Assembly: GCA_023846275.1 (NCBI GenBank)
Contig: CM043865.1
Coordinates: 4,886,068-4,950,067, forward strand
Origin: Vanilla planifolia
Taxonomy: Eukaryota > Streptophyta > Magnoliopsida > Asparagales > Orchidaceae
Length of the DNA: 64,000 nt
Reading direction: 5' to 3'
The notes below the pieces were generated by a model. That model saw only the letters and a program-made list of their open reading frames with translations, ran no database searches and was not told the origin of the DNA. Shown in pieces: positions 46,603-57,889 of this stretch. Every line of letters starts with the position of its first letter. Positions within the stretch are counted from its first letter, which is position 1. The position numbers were made by a program, and so were the translations under genes.

Positions 46603-48132
46603 TCAAAGAGAAGAAAAGATGGGGATTCCCGGCAAGGATGCACCAAGATCCACGATGAAGACATTTCCAGTAATGTAAGCAGATGAATCATGGATCAGAT
46701 AGCACACGAGAGAAGTCAGGGCAGGATCAGATGTGCCAAATGACCTAAGGGGCACCGTCTTCCTGGCCACATTGCTCAGCCACTTCTTCTGCATCAGTCC
46801 CTCTGTGATCTCCGACTTGAAAATCCCAGGGCAGATGGAATTCACTCTAATGTTGTAAGGTCCCATCTCCAAGGCCATTACCTGCAGTTAGAACAAAGCA
46901 ATAACCATGTGAAAAATGTTTACAATCCACTCCTTTCTGCTTCAAAATATATGCATCTTTCTCAAACACATAGGAGAATATATTGGAAAAGAGAGTGGAA
47001 GAACAAAAGATGGTTTTAACTGCAGCAAGTTCTTCTTTATGTAAGTATCGAAGCATTGGTACCTTGGTCACAGCATTAGCAGCTGTTTTGGAGGCTGAAT
47101 AAGCAAGGCTTCCAGGAAGCTGACCGCGTTCAACGCCGGCAACGGATGTGATGTTGATTACAGATCCTTTCTGCCCTGCATCACGCATCAATTTGCACAT
47201 ACTCTTGGATACAAGCCATAGTCCAGCGACATTGGTCTTGAAGTTGGTGTTCCAATCTTCTTCAGACCAATCCAATGGGGAATAAACTCCACCTACGCAA
47301 TACAGAAACAATTTCAAACAAACCCAAAACAGGTTACTTATAGTTTAGTTTGTGAATACGTCATTTTAAGGGGAAAATTAAGTCCATATGTATGCTTGGA
47401 TTTGTTTGAAGGAATCGTTTGTAGAAAAGTTAGCCTCCCTACTACTCTCCCCAACAAAATTTCCTTTTTGATGGGCAAACACAATTAAGGACATAATATA
47501 ACTTGTGAATCATGTAGAATCTCCAAAAGATGATCACTTAAAAAGTCACTGGTTCACAAACACAAATATACCATCGGAACATCGAGTAGCACATGTGAAC
47601 AGATCAGTTTGTGAAGAACTCATTTGTGTTTTCAGAACAAGAAAGATCAGTTTCTGTCAAGCATGGCTTCAAACTCCACGGATTCATGATCTATTGATTC
47701 CAATTCCTTTCAAGTCGTACTTTGCGTAAAAAAAATTGGTTTCTTGTTATAATGGACAATCTATTAGGGATCTCAACTAAAGAAATTCCTGTACCTCTCA
47801 CCCCTGCGTATAAGGGTATCAATGTGGCCGAAGGCATCCCATGCCCTGCGAACCAAGGCGTCGATGACATCTCCATTTCCAGCGACGTCAAGCTCCAACG
47901 CCACAGCTCGGACGGATACGGTGGAGTCGGGGAAAAAGCCCGGAGCGTTTATCTCCTCGCAAAGAGATTTGAGACGGCCGAGCCGCCGAGCCGCCGCGAC
48001 AATTCGGCATCCGAGCTTGGCCAGGACGAGGCAGAACTCGTGGCCCAAGCCGGAGGAAGCTCCGGTCACCATCACTACCTTCCCCTCCAACTTCTTCCAT
48101 GGTTCCTCCATCTCTCTTTCTCCCTCTTTCAT
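46603..48132 (-). CDS. Short-chain dehydrogenase/reductase (3-oxoacyl-ACP reductase-like), exon 1 damaged
   Basis: Exons are 48132-47802, 47292-47063 and 46881-46603, with introns of 509 and 181 bp; 279 residues if spliced so. It has T-G-A-S-S-G-L-G for NAD(P) binding, A-A-A-R-R as the second cofactor contact, N of F-K-T-N-V-A-G, S in I-N-I-T-S-V-A-G, and the catalytic Y-S-A-S-K. The C-terminus ends P-G-I-P-I-F-S-S-L as in plant FabG-like SDRs. The expected L-I-N-N-A-G-V-R-G at the end of exon 1 is missing: a 5-base loss leaves L-I-R-R-G. The original donor (gtacag at 47794) would now frameshift, while a donor gtgaga at 47801 restores the frame. Whether the protein works is doubtful. A downstream ATG at 48111 is an alternative start. 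Confidence 0.8.
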
Positions 48133-49550
48133 GAGCTCTTACTCAAGTACGGAGGGAGTGGTGCAGAGACGGACATATATATCGAAAGGTTTTCGCCTTT
48201 TATTTTACAGGTTTGAAACGTGAACGGAGCCACCGACATACACTCGAAATGGCAACCAAACTTGCTTTTGTTACCCAATATGCGCAGCCATTTAATGTGA
48301 TATGTTAAATACTTACAAAACACATGCATAAATTTATATAAATATAAAATATATAATTTTATGCGTACGAATTCAAAAAATATGCAGATAATTAATTAAT
48401 ATAAGTTAAAAAACATGTAAAATTGTATGAAAAAACTATGAAATATGCTTTTTGACTTTAACATATTGAATTTAAATAACACTTATAAATAATTTGTTCT
48501 ACTTAACAAACAAATTTATATGAAATTAATAACTAAATATACAATTGAATCATGTATGTACGACCAAATTAATTTGTGACTAATATATTAATAAATTTAA
48601 TAATTTTTATATAATATTATTTTATCAATTAAAAATAAATAATTTTGTTGTCGGCATCAAATAGTTATTTATAAAATTAATGTTTAATTTTTAATTTTTC
48701 TACTAAGATTATATATATATATTTCAATTGAGACTTAAAGTTTCATAATTGTCAAATAAATATATTATTTACTTTTGACAAGTATTGAGATATTAAATAG
48801 AAAAAGAAGGGAAGAAGTATCTTGTAAATAAGGATTAAGATCTTCAAATAGTGAATCTAGCAAGTACTTCACTTCTTAGGTCACAAGCCATGTCAAAATT
48901 GTCAAAATCACATTATGATAAATTTCTAATTTCAAATATGATCTTAGTTTAGTTGGAGTATTTAAGGGTATTCGCCAATCTTGACATGAAGTAAGGTTAT
49001 TGTGATAACTTTCATTTTGGCATTATTTTTTATTCTTCAAGGTTTATCACATACTTTACCTATTATTGCTAAACATAAAAAATATCTAAATTACCAATTT
49101 TATTTTATAAATAAAAAAACAGTATATAAAAGTATATCAATATTTATTTTTTTATTCTTTTATATTCTTCGCTCATACTCTTAGTGTTTGTTAGTATTTT
49201 CATCGTATGGACTTAAAAATAATATTAATAATAAAAGGATGAGTCTAATACATACTCAATAAGTAACTATACTAATACTACTAATTGTAACTAGAAATTT
49301 ATTTATCTTAGTTTTATTTTATCTTAACTTAACATAAATTATGTCAATTTAATTTTCTATATCATTCAAGCAAATATATTATATACAAAAAAGTTATATC
49401 ATAAGTATGTTATAAGCTAGAATACAAAAACGTTTGAACAATAAAAGTAAGTATACCATATGCATATATTATGCTATATAATAATTAATATTAATATCTT
49501 TTGATATTTTTTTATCATATTTTCATTTTATTTATGCCCAAATGTTAAGG
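48133..49550. other. SDR upstream region and AT-rich intergenic DNA
   Basis: The first roughly 170 bp upstream of the SDR start have mixed composition and should hold its promoter. From about 48300 to 49550 the DNA is AT-rich without genes. The 60-codon ORF near 49002 is low-complexity. Confidence 0.5.
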
Positions 49551-49551
49551 T

Positions 49552-51751
49552 ACCATCGTGACAAGTGGAGTAAAATAGTTAAGAGGCAAATGACAACAAT
49601 CAAATGATAAAAAAATTGCATCAGTGAACTAATATGTATTTTAATCAAAATTACAAAAAAAAAATATTTTGTATCTTCTATAAACAAATTATGAACTCTT
49701 GGATCTCAATACTAGCTCAAACAAAAGTCAAATAAGCCAAAGATAGCTTTGAAATATGCTAGTCAGCTTCCTTGCCTTCACTTAAATTGGTACTTGGAAT
49801 GTACATGAAATTGTACATAGAGAAGAAGTAATGATAATCCAAATTGATACATAATGGCGGAACAAAGTTACCTATGGTAACACCCACTAAGGCTTTTGGC
49901 GCCAACTTAACTACTTTCTAAACCCCGGCAAAAGGCTCGTAACCAACAAGAATCCCTAATCCACATTTTAACTCGAAGGCCCGCCTTCTCCGACTCTTTC
50001 CCTCTCTGCTGTGAGGCCCAGGCGTTTTCGACGGAAGCAGACGACGGAGAGCAGCAAATCTTCTTCCTTGCGCTGAGCGTCGCGGCCCTTGGGGCTGGCT
50101 GTGTCGGGGTCAACTGATGGCAACCCACCGCCTTCCCCCGAAGATGGTCAGGATGCTCGTCGAGAACGGCTTCGACGGGGTGAAGCTATTCGACGCCGAC
50201 CCCGACACCCTCACCGCCGTCGCGGGTACCAACATCGAGGTGACGTTCGCCGTGCCGAATTTCATGCTTGTGGAGATCGGGTCCGACCCGACCGCCGCCA
50301 TCGACTGGATCGATGAGAACGTCACCGCTTACATCCGTCCCGGCGGGGATCGCATCAAGTGGGTGGATTCCCCTTCTCTCTGTTTTTTCGCTTCCTCGAT
50401 TTGCGTCGTGGATGCAATTTCTTCTAAAGCTTTGCAGATACGTCGCAGTGGGCAACGAGCCTTTCCTGAAGACCTACAAAGAGGATTTCACGGCCCATAC
50501 GCTTCCTGCTCTGAGGAACATACAGAGAGCCCTCGGTTCCGCCGGCGTCGGTTCCAAGGTGAAGGCCACAGTCCCCTTCAATGCCGACGTCTACTATTCC
50601 CCCGGCTCTGTTCCCCTACCGTCAGAGGGCGACTTCCGGGCGGATGTCCGCGACCTGGCCATAGAAATCGTCAAATTCCTCCACGAGAACCACTTCCCCT
50701 TCATGGTCGACATCTACCCTTTTCTCAGCCTATACCAAGACGAGTACTTCCCCTTTGATTTCGCCTTCTTCCACGGCACGAACAATCCCATTAGAGACGG
50801 CGACGCGGTTTACTCCAATGTATTCGACGCGAACTTCGACACGCTCATCTGGTCTCTGAGGAAGGCTGGCTACCCCGATATGCCGGTCATCGTCGGCGAG
50901 GTCGGCTGGCCGACCGATGGCGACAAGAACGCGAATTTAGACAATGCCAAGGCATTCAACCATGGCCTTCTGGCTCACGTCGTCAGCGGGGAGGGGACGC
51001 CGATGAGGAGAGGCAAAATTGCAGTCTTTCTTTTCGGCTTCATCGACGAGGACGCCAAGAGCTTGGCTCCGGGGAACTTCGAGAGACACTGGGGGATCTT
51101 CGAGTACGACGGTAAGCCAAAATACGAATTGGACTTGAAAGGAGGAAAGAAGGATGTCCCCCTCGTCGGAGCACAAGGGGTGAAGTATTTGGACAGGCGC
51201 TGGTGCGTCTTGGACACGAACGGCAATGGAGAGATGTGGTGGGGATTGGCGGAGAGCGTCAGCTTTGGCTGCACCTTCGGCGATTGCACGTTTCTCGGAT
51301 ATGGGTCTTCTTGCAACCATCTCGGGTGGAATGGAAATGCTTCCTATGCCTTCAATATGTTCTACCAGGTGAGAAATCAGAGGGACATGGACTGTGATTT
51401 CATGAGCTTGGCGGTGGTGACTTGGGATGATCCGAGCGACGGCAGATGGATGTTTCCGGTGATGACCACTTACGGAGGGTCGACGGCGGGGGTGGCCTTT
51501 TAACTAAATATTTTTTTAACTAAATATTATAGTTATTCTTTGTAACATCGTTATGTTTCTTTCTTGCATTGCATATTGGTAAACCTTTTATTAAGATTCA
51601 AGTCCTCCACATTTCTGTCAGAAGTGAAAGGGCAAGTATCACTTCATCCATGATTTTAAGGGTTAAAACTTGAAGGCTTGATATGGTTGAGAGAAGAACT
51701 TATGCATTCAAACCCAACACAAGCACAGATGTATACTCAAAACGTGTAAAG
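49552..51751 (+). repeat. Second copy of the GH17 segment (direct segmental duplication, offset 6832 bp)
   Basis: Homology to the left unit starts near 42720/49552 and runs through the GH17 gene. At 51500 it jumps, losing about 1.5 kb, to the segment matching 46230-46490, and ends abruptly near 51751 after cgtgtaaagaa. So the duplicated unit once spanned GH17, spacer and at least the 3' flank of the SDR. Confidence 0.85.
50044..51503 (+). pseudogene. Second GH17/X8 glucanase copy, broken at both ends
   Basis: Relative to 43212-44751 the start ATG is ACG (50044-50046). A 19-bp loss between TTCTTC repeats removes part of the signal peptide. A 7-bp loss turns the mature start into a TGA (50115-50117). 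The next ATG (50117) would give a protein without signal peptide or G-V-N-W-G. The intron (50359-50437) keeps its splice sites, and both catalytic glutamates remain. In the X8 domain the sixth Cys is lost (R-C-R-F became R-W-M-F), and the GPI tail is replaced by a short end, V-A-F-stop, from the deletion junction. Most of exon 2 is unbroken, so the decay is recent or the product could persist as a cytosolic fragment. Confidence 0.88.
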
Positions 51752-52360
51752 AACCGATCCATGTCATTGCCGTGCACCAGAAAAGCTGAAACCTCTGGAA
51801 CCACTACCATAGCCTGATCCACCTTCGCGGCCGGAACCTTCTCATCCTCCTCCGCAGCCGTCGCCGCCACAACCTCCTCCTTCACCTCCCATTTCCACCT
51901 CGAACCAAATCCAGAACCACCTCCTCTTTTCACTTTCCTGTACTCCTGGTTGGCTAGGGTTTGCAGTGTTTTTGTGCGCTGTGTCGCGGCGAAGACGACA
52001 ACTCGAGGCCCGCGTTTTCTGGAGTTTAAATTTCAAATTTCTGGCACAATTTGAGTTGCGTGCGGCGCACTGGCACAGAATTAAAACCTTTGGCTGTCTT
52101 GCGGAGTAGGGTATCAGCCCCCGCAAAATTCTGTTTGCGGTTTTCCTCTGCGCACGCCGGAAATCCTTTGCTGGCGCTATTGACACTGCTACTTGTGTGC
52201 ATTTTGTTTGCATGCAATTGCAGCTGCAGCTGTATGTGTGTTTGCTAGCCCAAATCTGTTGAATCTACACTTGCTCTGCACGGGGTCCCCTTGTGCTTTG
52301 GACAGTGTGTGATTCCTATCAATCCCCTGGTGTTTTATATCTCTATGTGACTTGTGAAGT
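51752..52360. other. GC-richer segment between the duplication end and the LINE ORF1
   Basis: 51752-51935 read on the minus strand shows Gly/Ser-rich codons in shifting frames (R-G-G-G-S-G-F-G-S-R, then G-S-G-R-E-G-G-S-G-Y-G-S-G-S-R-G-F-S-F in another frame). It may be a fragment of a glycine-rich protein gene. 51940-52360 has a 5'-UTR-like composition and probably belongs to the LINE leader. No intact gene. Confidence 0.35.
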
Positions 52361-52435
52361 GCTGTGACTGTTCTTGTATTTTTTTTAGTATATTGTTATG
52401 GTTGGAACAAAATAAAAAAAAGTATTAAGAAACCC

Positions 52436-54235
52436 ATGAAAAATGGTAACTGCTCTCATATTCGTACTGAGTTGCCCACAGATGTTAATGATGACAAAGA
52501 AACTCATGGAGAGACGGGATTTGTTACTGGTGATTCGGGAGAAGGCTCAAGCAATGCTAGGACGACAAGTGTGGTCGCTGCTGCAATCGGTGCAGAGGAT
52601 GATGACTTGGCTATGTGCGGTGCAACCTTTCTGAAGTTGTCGAGCGCGCACGCGCATGGGCTGGGCGTTGATGCTCCCATGAACTCGCCATGTGGCGCTA
52701 ATGCAAATATTGCTAATGAGACTCGGTCTTTAGGTGATGATAATGCTGGTTTGGGGCCTAAAGTCAGCTTCAAGGAAGTTCTTACTGCAAACAACACTTG
52801 GAATAGAGGAGGAGTTTCATCCTTTGTCAAGCCAGATCTTATAAATATTAAGGAATGTGCGGCAGCTACGCTCAACTACTTTGAGAATGAAGCTATCATC
52901 ATGTCGGCTGAGGCAGCTGTTAGTCGCAAAAACTTTCACCAATTTGATCTTGTTGGACGTGTTTATGGGAATACTCTTCCCTTCCATGTGATTGCGCAAC
53001 TATTGGTAAGGCGCTGGGGACATCTTAAAAATTTCCGAGTCCTTGACTTAACGTCAGGATGTTTTTGTTTGTACTTTGACACTATTGATGATAGAAACAC
53101 GGTTTGGCTTGGAGGACCCATGGTTTGCCAGACATGCCATGGGTTTGGACATCTGGACCCTAGAATTCCATCCATATTCGAAAAAGGCCATGTGTGCACC
53201 AGTTTGGGTGAGGCTTCCTGCGCTCCCTCTCATCTATTGGGATGTCGAGAACATTATTTGGATCGCAAAAACTATTGGAGAACTTTTTTTACTCGATGGC
53301 TAGACAGGCAACTTGCAACGGACTTCCTTTGCTCGAGTTTGTGTTAGAATCGATTTATCCAAATTATTAAATCCTGGAATGTGGCTGTGGTGAACTGGGT
53401 AGGACTTTTTAGCTATTTGAATATGAAGGACTACCGAAGATGTGTTTCTTATGCGGCTATGTTGGTCATGATGCGGAGCAATGTAGTTATGATCTTAAGT
53501 CTGCTATGGAAACAAAATCGCGTCCTGCGCCAAACTGCGCAATCGTGACTGAATCTGCGGTGGCCGCACCTGCGCATGGCCCTTTGCATGGCAACACGCA
53601 TGCTTTCGTGACAGCCCCCCGGCATTTGGCTTAGTGCGCTCGCTGCGCACATTACTGCGGCAGGGCCATCCTCTGTGCACGTGCCTATTGATGCAGATGT
53701 GCACACTACCGCGCCCTCGCAGATGCATGAACCGCACGCTGCAGATGTCTACACCGTGCAGGTGACTATGGATGGGGAGGCAAAACGATTGCCACGGGGT
53801 ATGCCTGACAAGTTGGACATGGGCTATTGTCAGAATGCTGAGGAAAGTTCAGTGAAGAGGGGCCTTGGGTCATGGATGCTCATGCAGCCAAGGCGCCAAA
53901 GACTCTTTGCAAATGGACGAAGAAGTGAAGGTCTCAAACAGGATAACCTTACATTAAGGGAGGCGCCTAGGAGTCGTGGGAGTTATGATGGTTGTGGGCG
54001 AAATGGTGCAAGAAGGAGGAGTATATCAGCTATGCATGGGCAGGAGAGTAATAGGAGGATTCGGGCTCGCAACAGCTCAACGAATAGGAGCAAGTTGGCG
54101 ATGACTAATCAACTTTCTACTGGAAGTCAACCCACAGATGTCCCGATTAGTTATGCGACTAAGGGGAAAACTATTGTGCAATCTACTATTGATGATGACG
54201 TATATGCTTATGATGTATCTCAAGCAAGGCATTGA
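52436..54235 (+). pseudogene. LINE ORF1 (nucleic-acid-binding protein) remnant
   Basis: From ATG 52436 the frame is open to 53347 but leaves the true frame near 53110-53130. The homologous continuation is in the frame of 53076-53303 (P-V-W-V-R-L-P-A-L-P). The DUF4283-like domain begins L-V-G-R-V-Y-G near 52950. The zinc knuckle C-F-L-C-G-Y-V-G-H-D-A-E-Q-C is at about 53443-53484 in a third frame. An Arg/Ser-rich tail runs to 54235. At least two frameshifts. Confidence 0.75.
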
Positions 54236-54539
54236 GGGGGGCTGCTCCCTGACTGCACATCGTGGAGTGCAGATCTCCTTCTTGGGTGAGCTGTTGTAAA
54301 CTGCAGATGACAGTGAGAATTCCCGGGTGCATTGTGGCTGCCATGGTTAAGAGGCAAGGTGCTCGCTGTGGCCATGGTGGGGTGCTTAGGCGTTGCGCCT
54401 CTACGCGGTGCGCGGAGGTCGTTGGGGATTGGCCAACTTCTCTGTGCGTGCGGGGCAGTGATTGCCGTTGCACGCGGCCTGTGTGCTTCTGATATGCGGT
54501 TATGTGGGGTTGTTTGGGGACTGCTTTATACAATCTATT

Positions 54540-57500
54540 ATGAAGATTGCTATATGAAATATTAGAGGGATCAGAGACAAAAAAAATCAAGACTATCTGC
54601 AAAGATTTGTAAGAGATCAGAATGTTGCTGCAGTTGCGTTGGTGGAGACCAGGGTGCAAAGTTTCAGCCGTAAAGAAGCCGACGTGCTCTTGGGAAGGGA
54701 CTAGCTATATAAGATACAACCTTCAGCTGGGAAGTCTGCGAGCATTATTGTTTTGTGGAGAAATTGGCTAACACTTAAGCTTCTCAGGAGCTCTCTGCAT
54801 GTGATGTTTGTTCAGATTATGCATTCGGGTGGTGAATTGATGAACTGTTGCTTTGTCTAAGCTCCAAAGGAGGTCCACAAAAGGAGAGTCTTCTGGGACT
54901 TTTTAAGAGACGAAGCCAAGTCTAGCGTGCCTCTTATTATTGCTGGTGATTTTAACTTAGTTATGTCTTAAGATGAGAAACGTGGAGGAAAAAAATTCAT
55001 CCATAGGCATGGTCAAATTGAGTTATCCGAATTGATCCATGATCTTCAGCTGGAGGATTTGGGGTTTATTGGTAACATATACACTTAATGCAATGGTAGA
55101 TCGGGGGAAGCACGAATATGGGAGAGACTGGATAGAATATTGATGAATACTCAAGGTGTGCAGGCGTTTCCTACTACCACAATTACTCACCTCTCCCGGA
55201 TTGGCTCGGACCACTGTCCGCTTTTGATAAATTTGGGGGGAAGGAAGCAGCAAATTGCAAAGAGCGCAAGGATACAATTCGAGAGTACATGGTTGGATTT
55301 CCCACAATCGATGGGGGTGGTGATGCATGCATGGAGAAGGGGCACTCTTGGCAATCGCATGGAAGGACTTTCCATTAGGTTTCGCAGGGCCTTGGTTGCC
55401 CTCCGAAACTAGAGCAGAAGGGAGATGAGTGTACTTATTAAAAGGAACAAGGAGCTGGAAAGTAGAATTAACTCCCATCAAATGAAAGAGTCTAGTGTGG
55501 GGCTAGATGTTAAGGAAAGTGCTGTTCTTGGCCAGCTTATAACTGAATTTCACAAGAAGAGTGCATTCGAAGAAAGATGGTGGTGGCAACTGGCAAAAGT
55601 GTAGTGGGCTCAACTTGGTGATCAGAACACACGATTTTTCCATGCTGCAGGAACAACTAAGTGGCGTAACAACCGAATTATGTGTAGGAAGGATGGTAAG
55701 GGGGAGACTATTACTTCGACTGATGGCATCGGTGACATTTTAACCCATTACTTTGAAGCAAAATGGAGTAATGACATGGTAGCCTCTCCTCTTCGACATT
55801 TCTCACCGCGCGCATGCCTCTCGGATGTTCAAGCGCGCATGCTTACTCTTAGGGTCACAAAGGAGGAGATCATTTATGCGATTAGGGCCCTTGGGAAAAA
55901 TAAGGCTCTTGGGATTGATGCGATCATCGCCGAGTTTTTACAGGGTTATTGTGATTACTCAAGAAGATATTGTGCAGGCAGTTCTGGAGTTCTTTGAGAC
56001 TAAGCAAATGCCTATATCATGGAAAGACGCATTAATTGTTCTTATTTCCAAGAAACAAGGAGCTAATAGGCCTGATCAGTTTTGCCTAATCAGTTTATGC
56101 AACACGATCTACAAAGTGGTAGCCAAGGTTATTATGGAGAGACTCAAGGTTGTTTTGCCAGATATTATCTCACAAGGACAAGGTGCGTTTATCCCTGGTC
56201 GAACAATTACAGATAACATTTTTATAGCATAGGAGATGACATCTAGAATGCATTCCTTAGCATGCATGACAGGTATGATGGCCATCAAAATTGATATGGA
56301 ACAGGCCTATGATAGAGTCAAATGGAACTTTGTGATGGATATGACGCACTTCCTGGGGTTTCCCATGGCTTGGCTGGAGTGGATTGGCGCATGCATCGAC
56401 TCACCAAGATTTGGGGTGCTAGTTAATGGTGTCAAACTTCCTTGGATTAAGGCGCAAAGAGGTATTAGGCAGGGGTGCCCCTTATCTCCCTACATGTTTA
56501 CTATTGTCACCGAGTATTTATCTACGCTCACACGAGACTACGAGGCGCGCGCTGCTTAGATTTCGCTGTGCGCAGTGTGCGCCAGCCGTGTCACATTTGC
56601 TTTATGCAGATGATATCATGATGTATACGCCGGCTACTTGCGATGCCGCTCATGCTGTGCGCACCATTCTTCAGGATTTCGATAAAGCAACAGGACTCAA
56701 AGTTAATCCAGCAAAATCAAAAGTCTTTTTCAGTAGAGCAATGATGGAGAAAAGAAAAAATAGGATGGCTAAGAAAATTCGGATGTCTAAGGGCCAGAAT
56801 TTGATTTATCTTGGTGTTCCCATTTCAGCAAAGCTTCTTACTAAGGTGGACTTCAACTTCATTATTCAAAAATTGGAACAGCAAGTTGCTAAATGGCAAG
56901 TTAAGTCGTAGTCTATGGCGGGTAGGGTTCTCATGATCAACTCAGTGCTCGCTGCCATTCCCAGCCATATTATTGCTCACTGCGTTGTGCCCAAGGGGAC
57001 AATTGATGTTATTGAAAAAGTGATCAGGAGATTCCTGTGGTGCGGATCTAGTAGTGCAAAGTCGATACATCATGTGGATTGGGACACTGTCACTCTACCC
57101 AAGGAGCTGGGGGGGCTGCGTATTCGCGACATGCGCATATGGTAGCACGTCCTGCAAATGAAGTAGTGCAGGAGAATCGTCTCTAGGGAAGACAGCTTAT
57201 GGACTAACATTATGCGCAGCAAACTTGCTTATTCATTGAGTGCCCCGCGCGGCGCTTCCCATGCTTGCAGGCTCACCTTGGACGCCATGCCGGATGCCAT
57301 CTCAAGTTTCGTATGGTGGCTTGGTGATGGTTTGACCACCTTATTCATTGAGGATAATTGGTTGGGTTTCTTGCCTATTATGTGGTGGCCTACCTATGTC
57401 AATATGGATGCGGTTTGGCCAATCTTTGTGGGGGATTGCATGGCTACTCTTGGAGTTTGGGATGAGCATAAAATTCGTGTATGGGCTGACGAATGCCTGT

Positions 57501-57889
57501 TTGACAGAGTAATGCACGTGCCATGGGGCCAAAAACATGCTAAGGACATGGTGCTTCAATCACTCACCGAGTCAACCACTCCCCGAGTCAACCACGATCA
57601 ACAATGGCAAACTTTATGCGCACCTGATCAATCGTGCTCGCAGCCTTGAGACGTTAAGGCCTCTGCATGATTATAACCAATTTAAGTGGATATGGAGACT
57701 TAAGGTGGCTCCCAGGGTTCGTGTCTTCATCTGGCGCATCATTTGGAAGTCCTTGCCCTCGGCGGCGTGGCTTGTGCGCAGGGGCCTGGCCGATTGTAGC
57801 AATTGCCCGTGGGGCTGCCCCGTCGCTGAGACCCTTAGCCACGCCCTTTTGGATTGCCCGCACGCACAGGAGATGTGGGGCATGCGGCA
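54540..57889 (+). pseudogene. LINE ORF2 (APE endonuclease, reverse transcriptase, zinc-binding domain) remnant
   Basis: The endonuclease starts near 54556 with R-G-I-R-D, has A-G-D-F-N-L near 54945 and S-D-H-C-P-L near 55208. RT runs from about 55850: F-I-P-G-R-T-I-T-D-N near 56187, D-M-E-Q-A-Y-D-R-V near 56294, G-I-R-Q-G-C-P-L-S-P near 56461 and catalytic Y-A-D-D near 56604. The C-terminal zf-RVT region at 57680-57880 has A-P-R-V-R-V-F-I-W-R and C-P-W-G-C...H-A-L-L-D-C. Stops include those at 55081, 56230 and 56911; frame changes occur near 55980 and 56560. Confidence 0.85.

Larger units (their letters stand above)
52364..57889 (+). mobile_element. L1-type LINE, both ORFs recognisable but broken; interrupted at 57889
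   Basis: ORF1 with DUF4283-like and zinc-knuckle parts is followed by ORF2 with endonuclease, RT and zinc-binding tail, all in the plus direction. It is about 48-50% GC, unlike its surroundings. Frameshifts and stops occur every 200 to 500 bp. The 3' end with UTR and poly-A is missing because element 2 was inserted at 57890; it may continue beyond the right edge of the window. Confidence 0.9.

Noticed and set aside
47722..48223. Plus-strand ORFs of 133-164 codons over SDR exon 1
   Set aside because: Antisense shadows of the GC-rich first exon; the minus strand carries the clear SDR motifs.
53504..53737. Minus-strand ORFs of 77-85 codons in the LINE ORF1 region
   Set aside because: Shadows of the GC-rich LINE coding strand, which shows the zinc knuckle in the plus direction.
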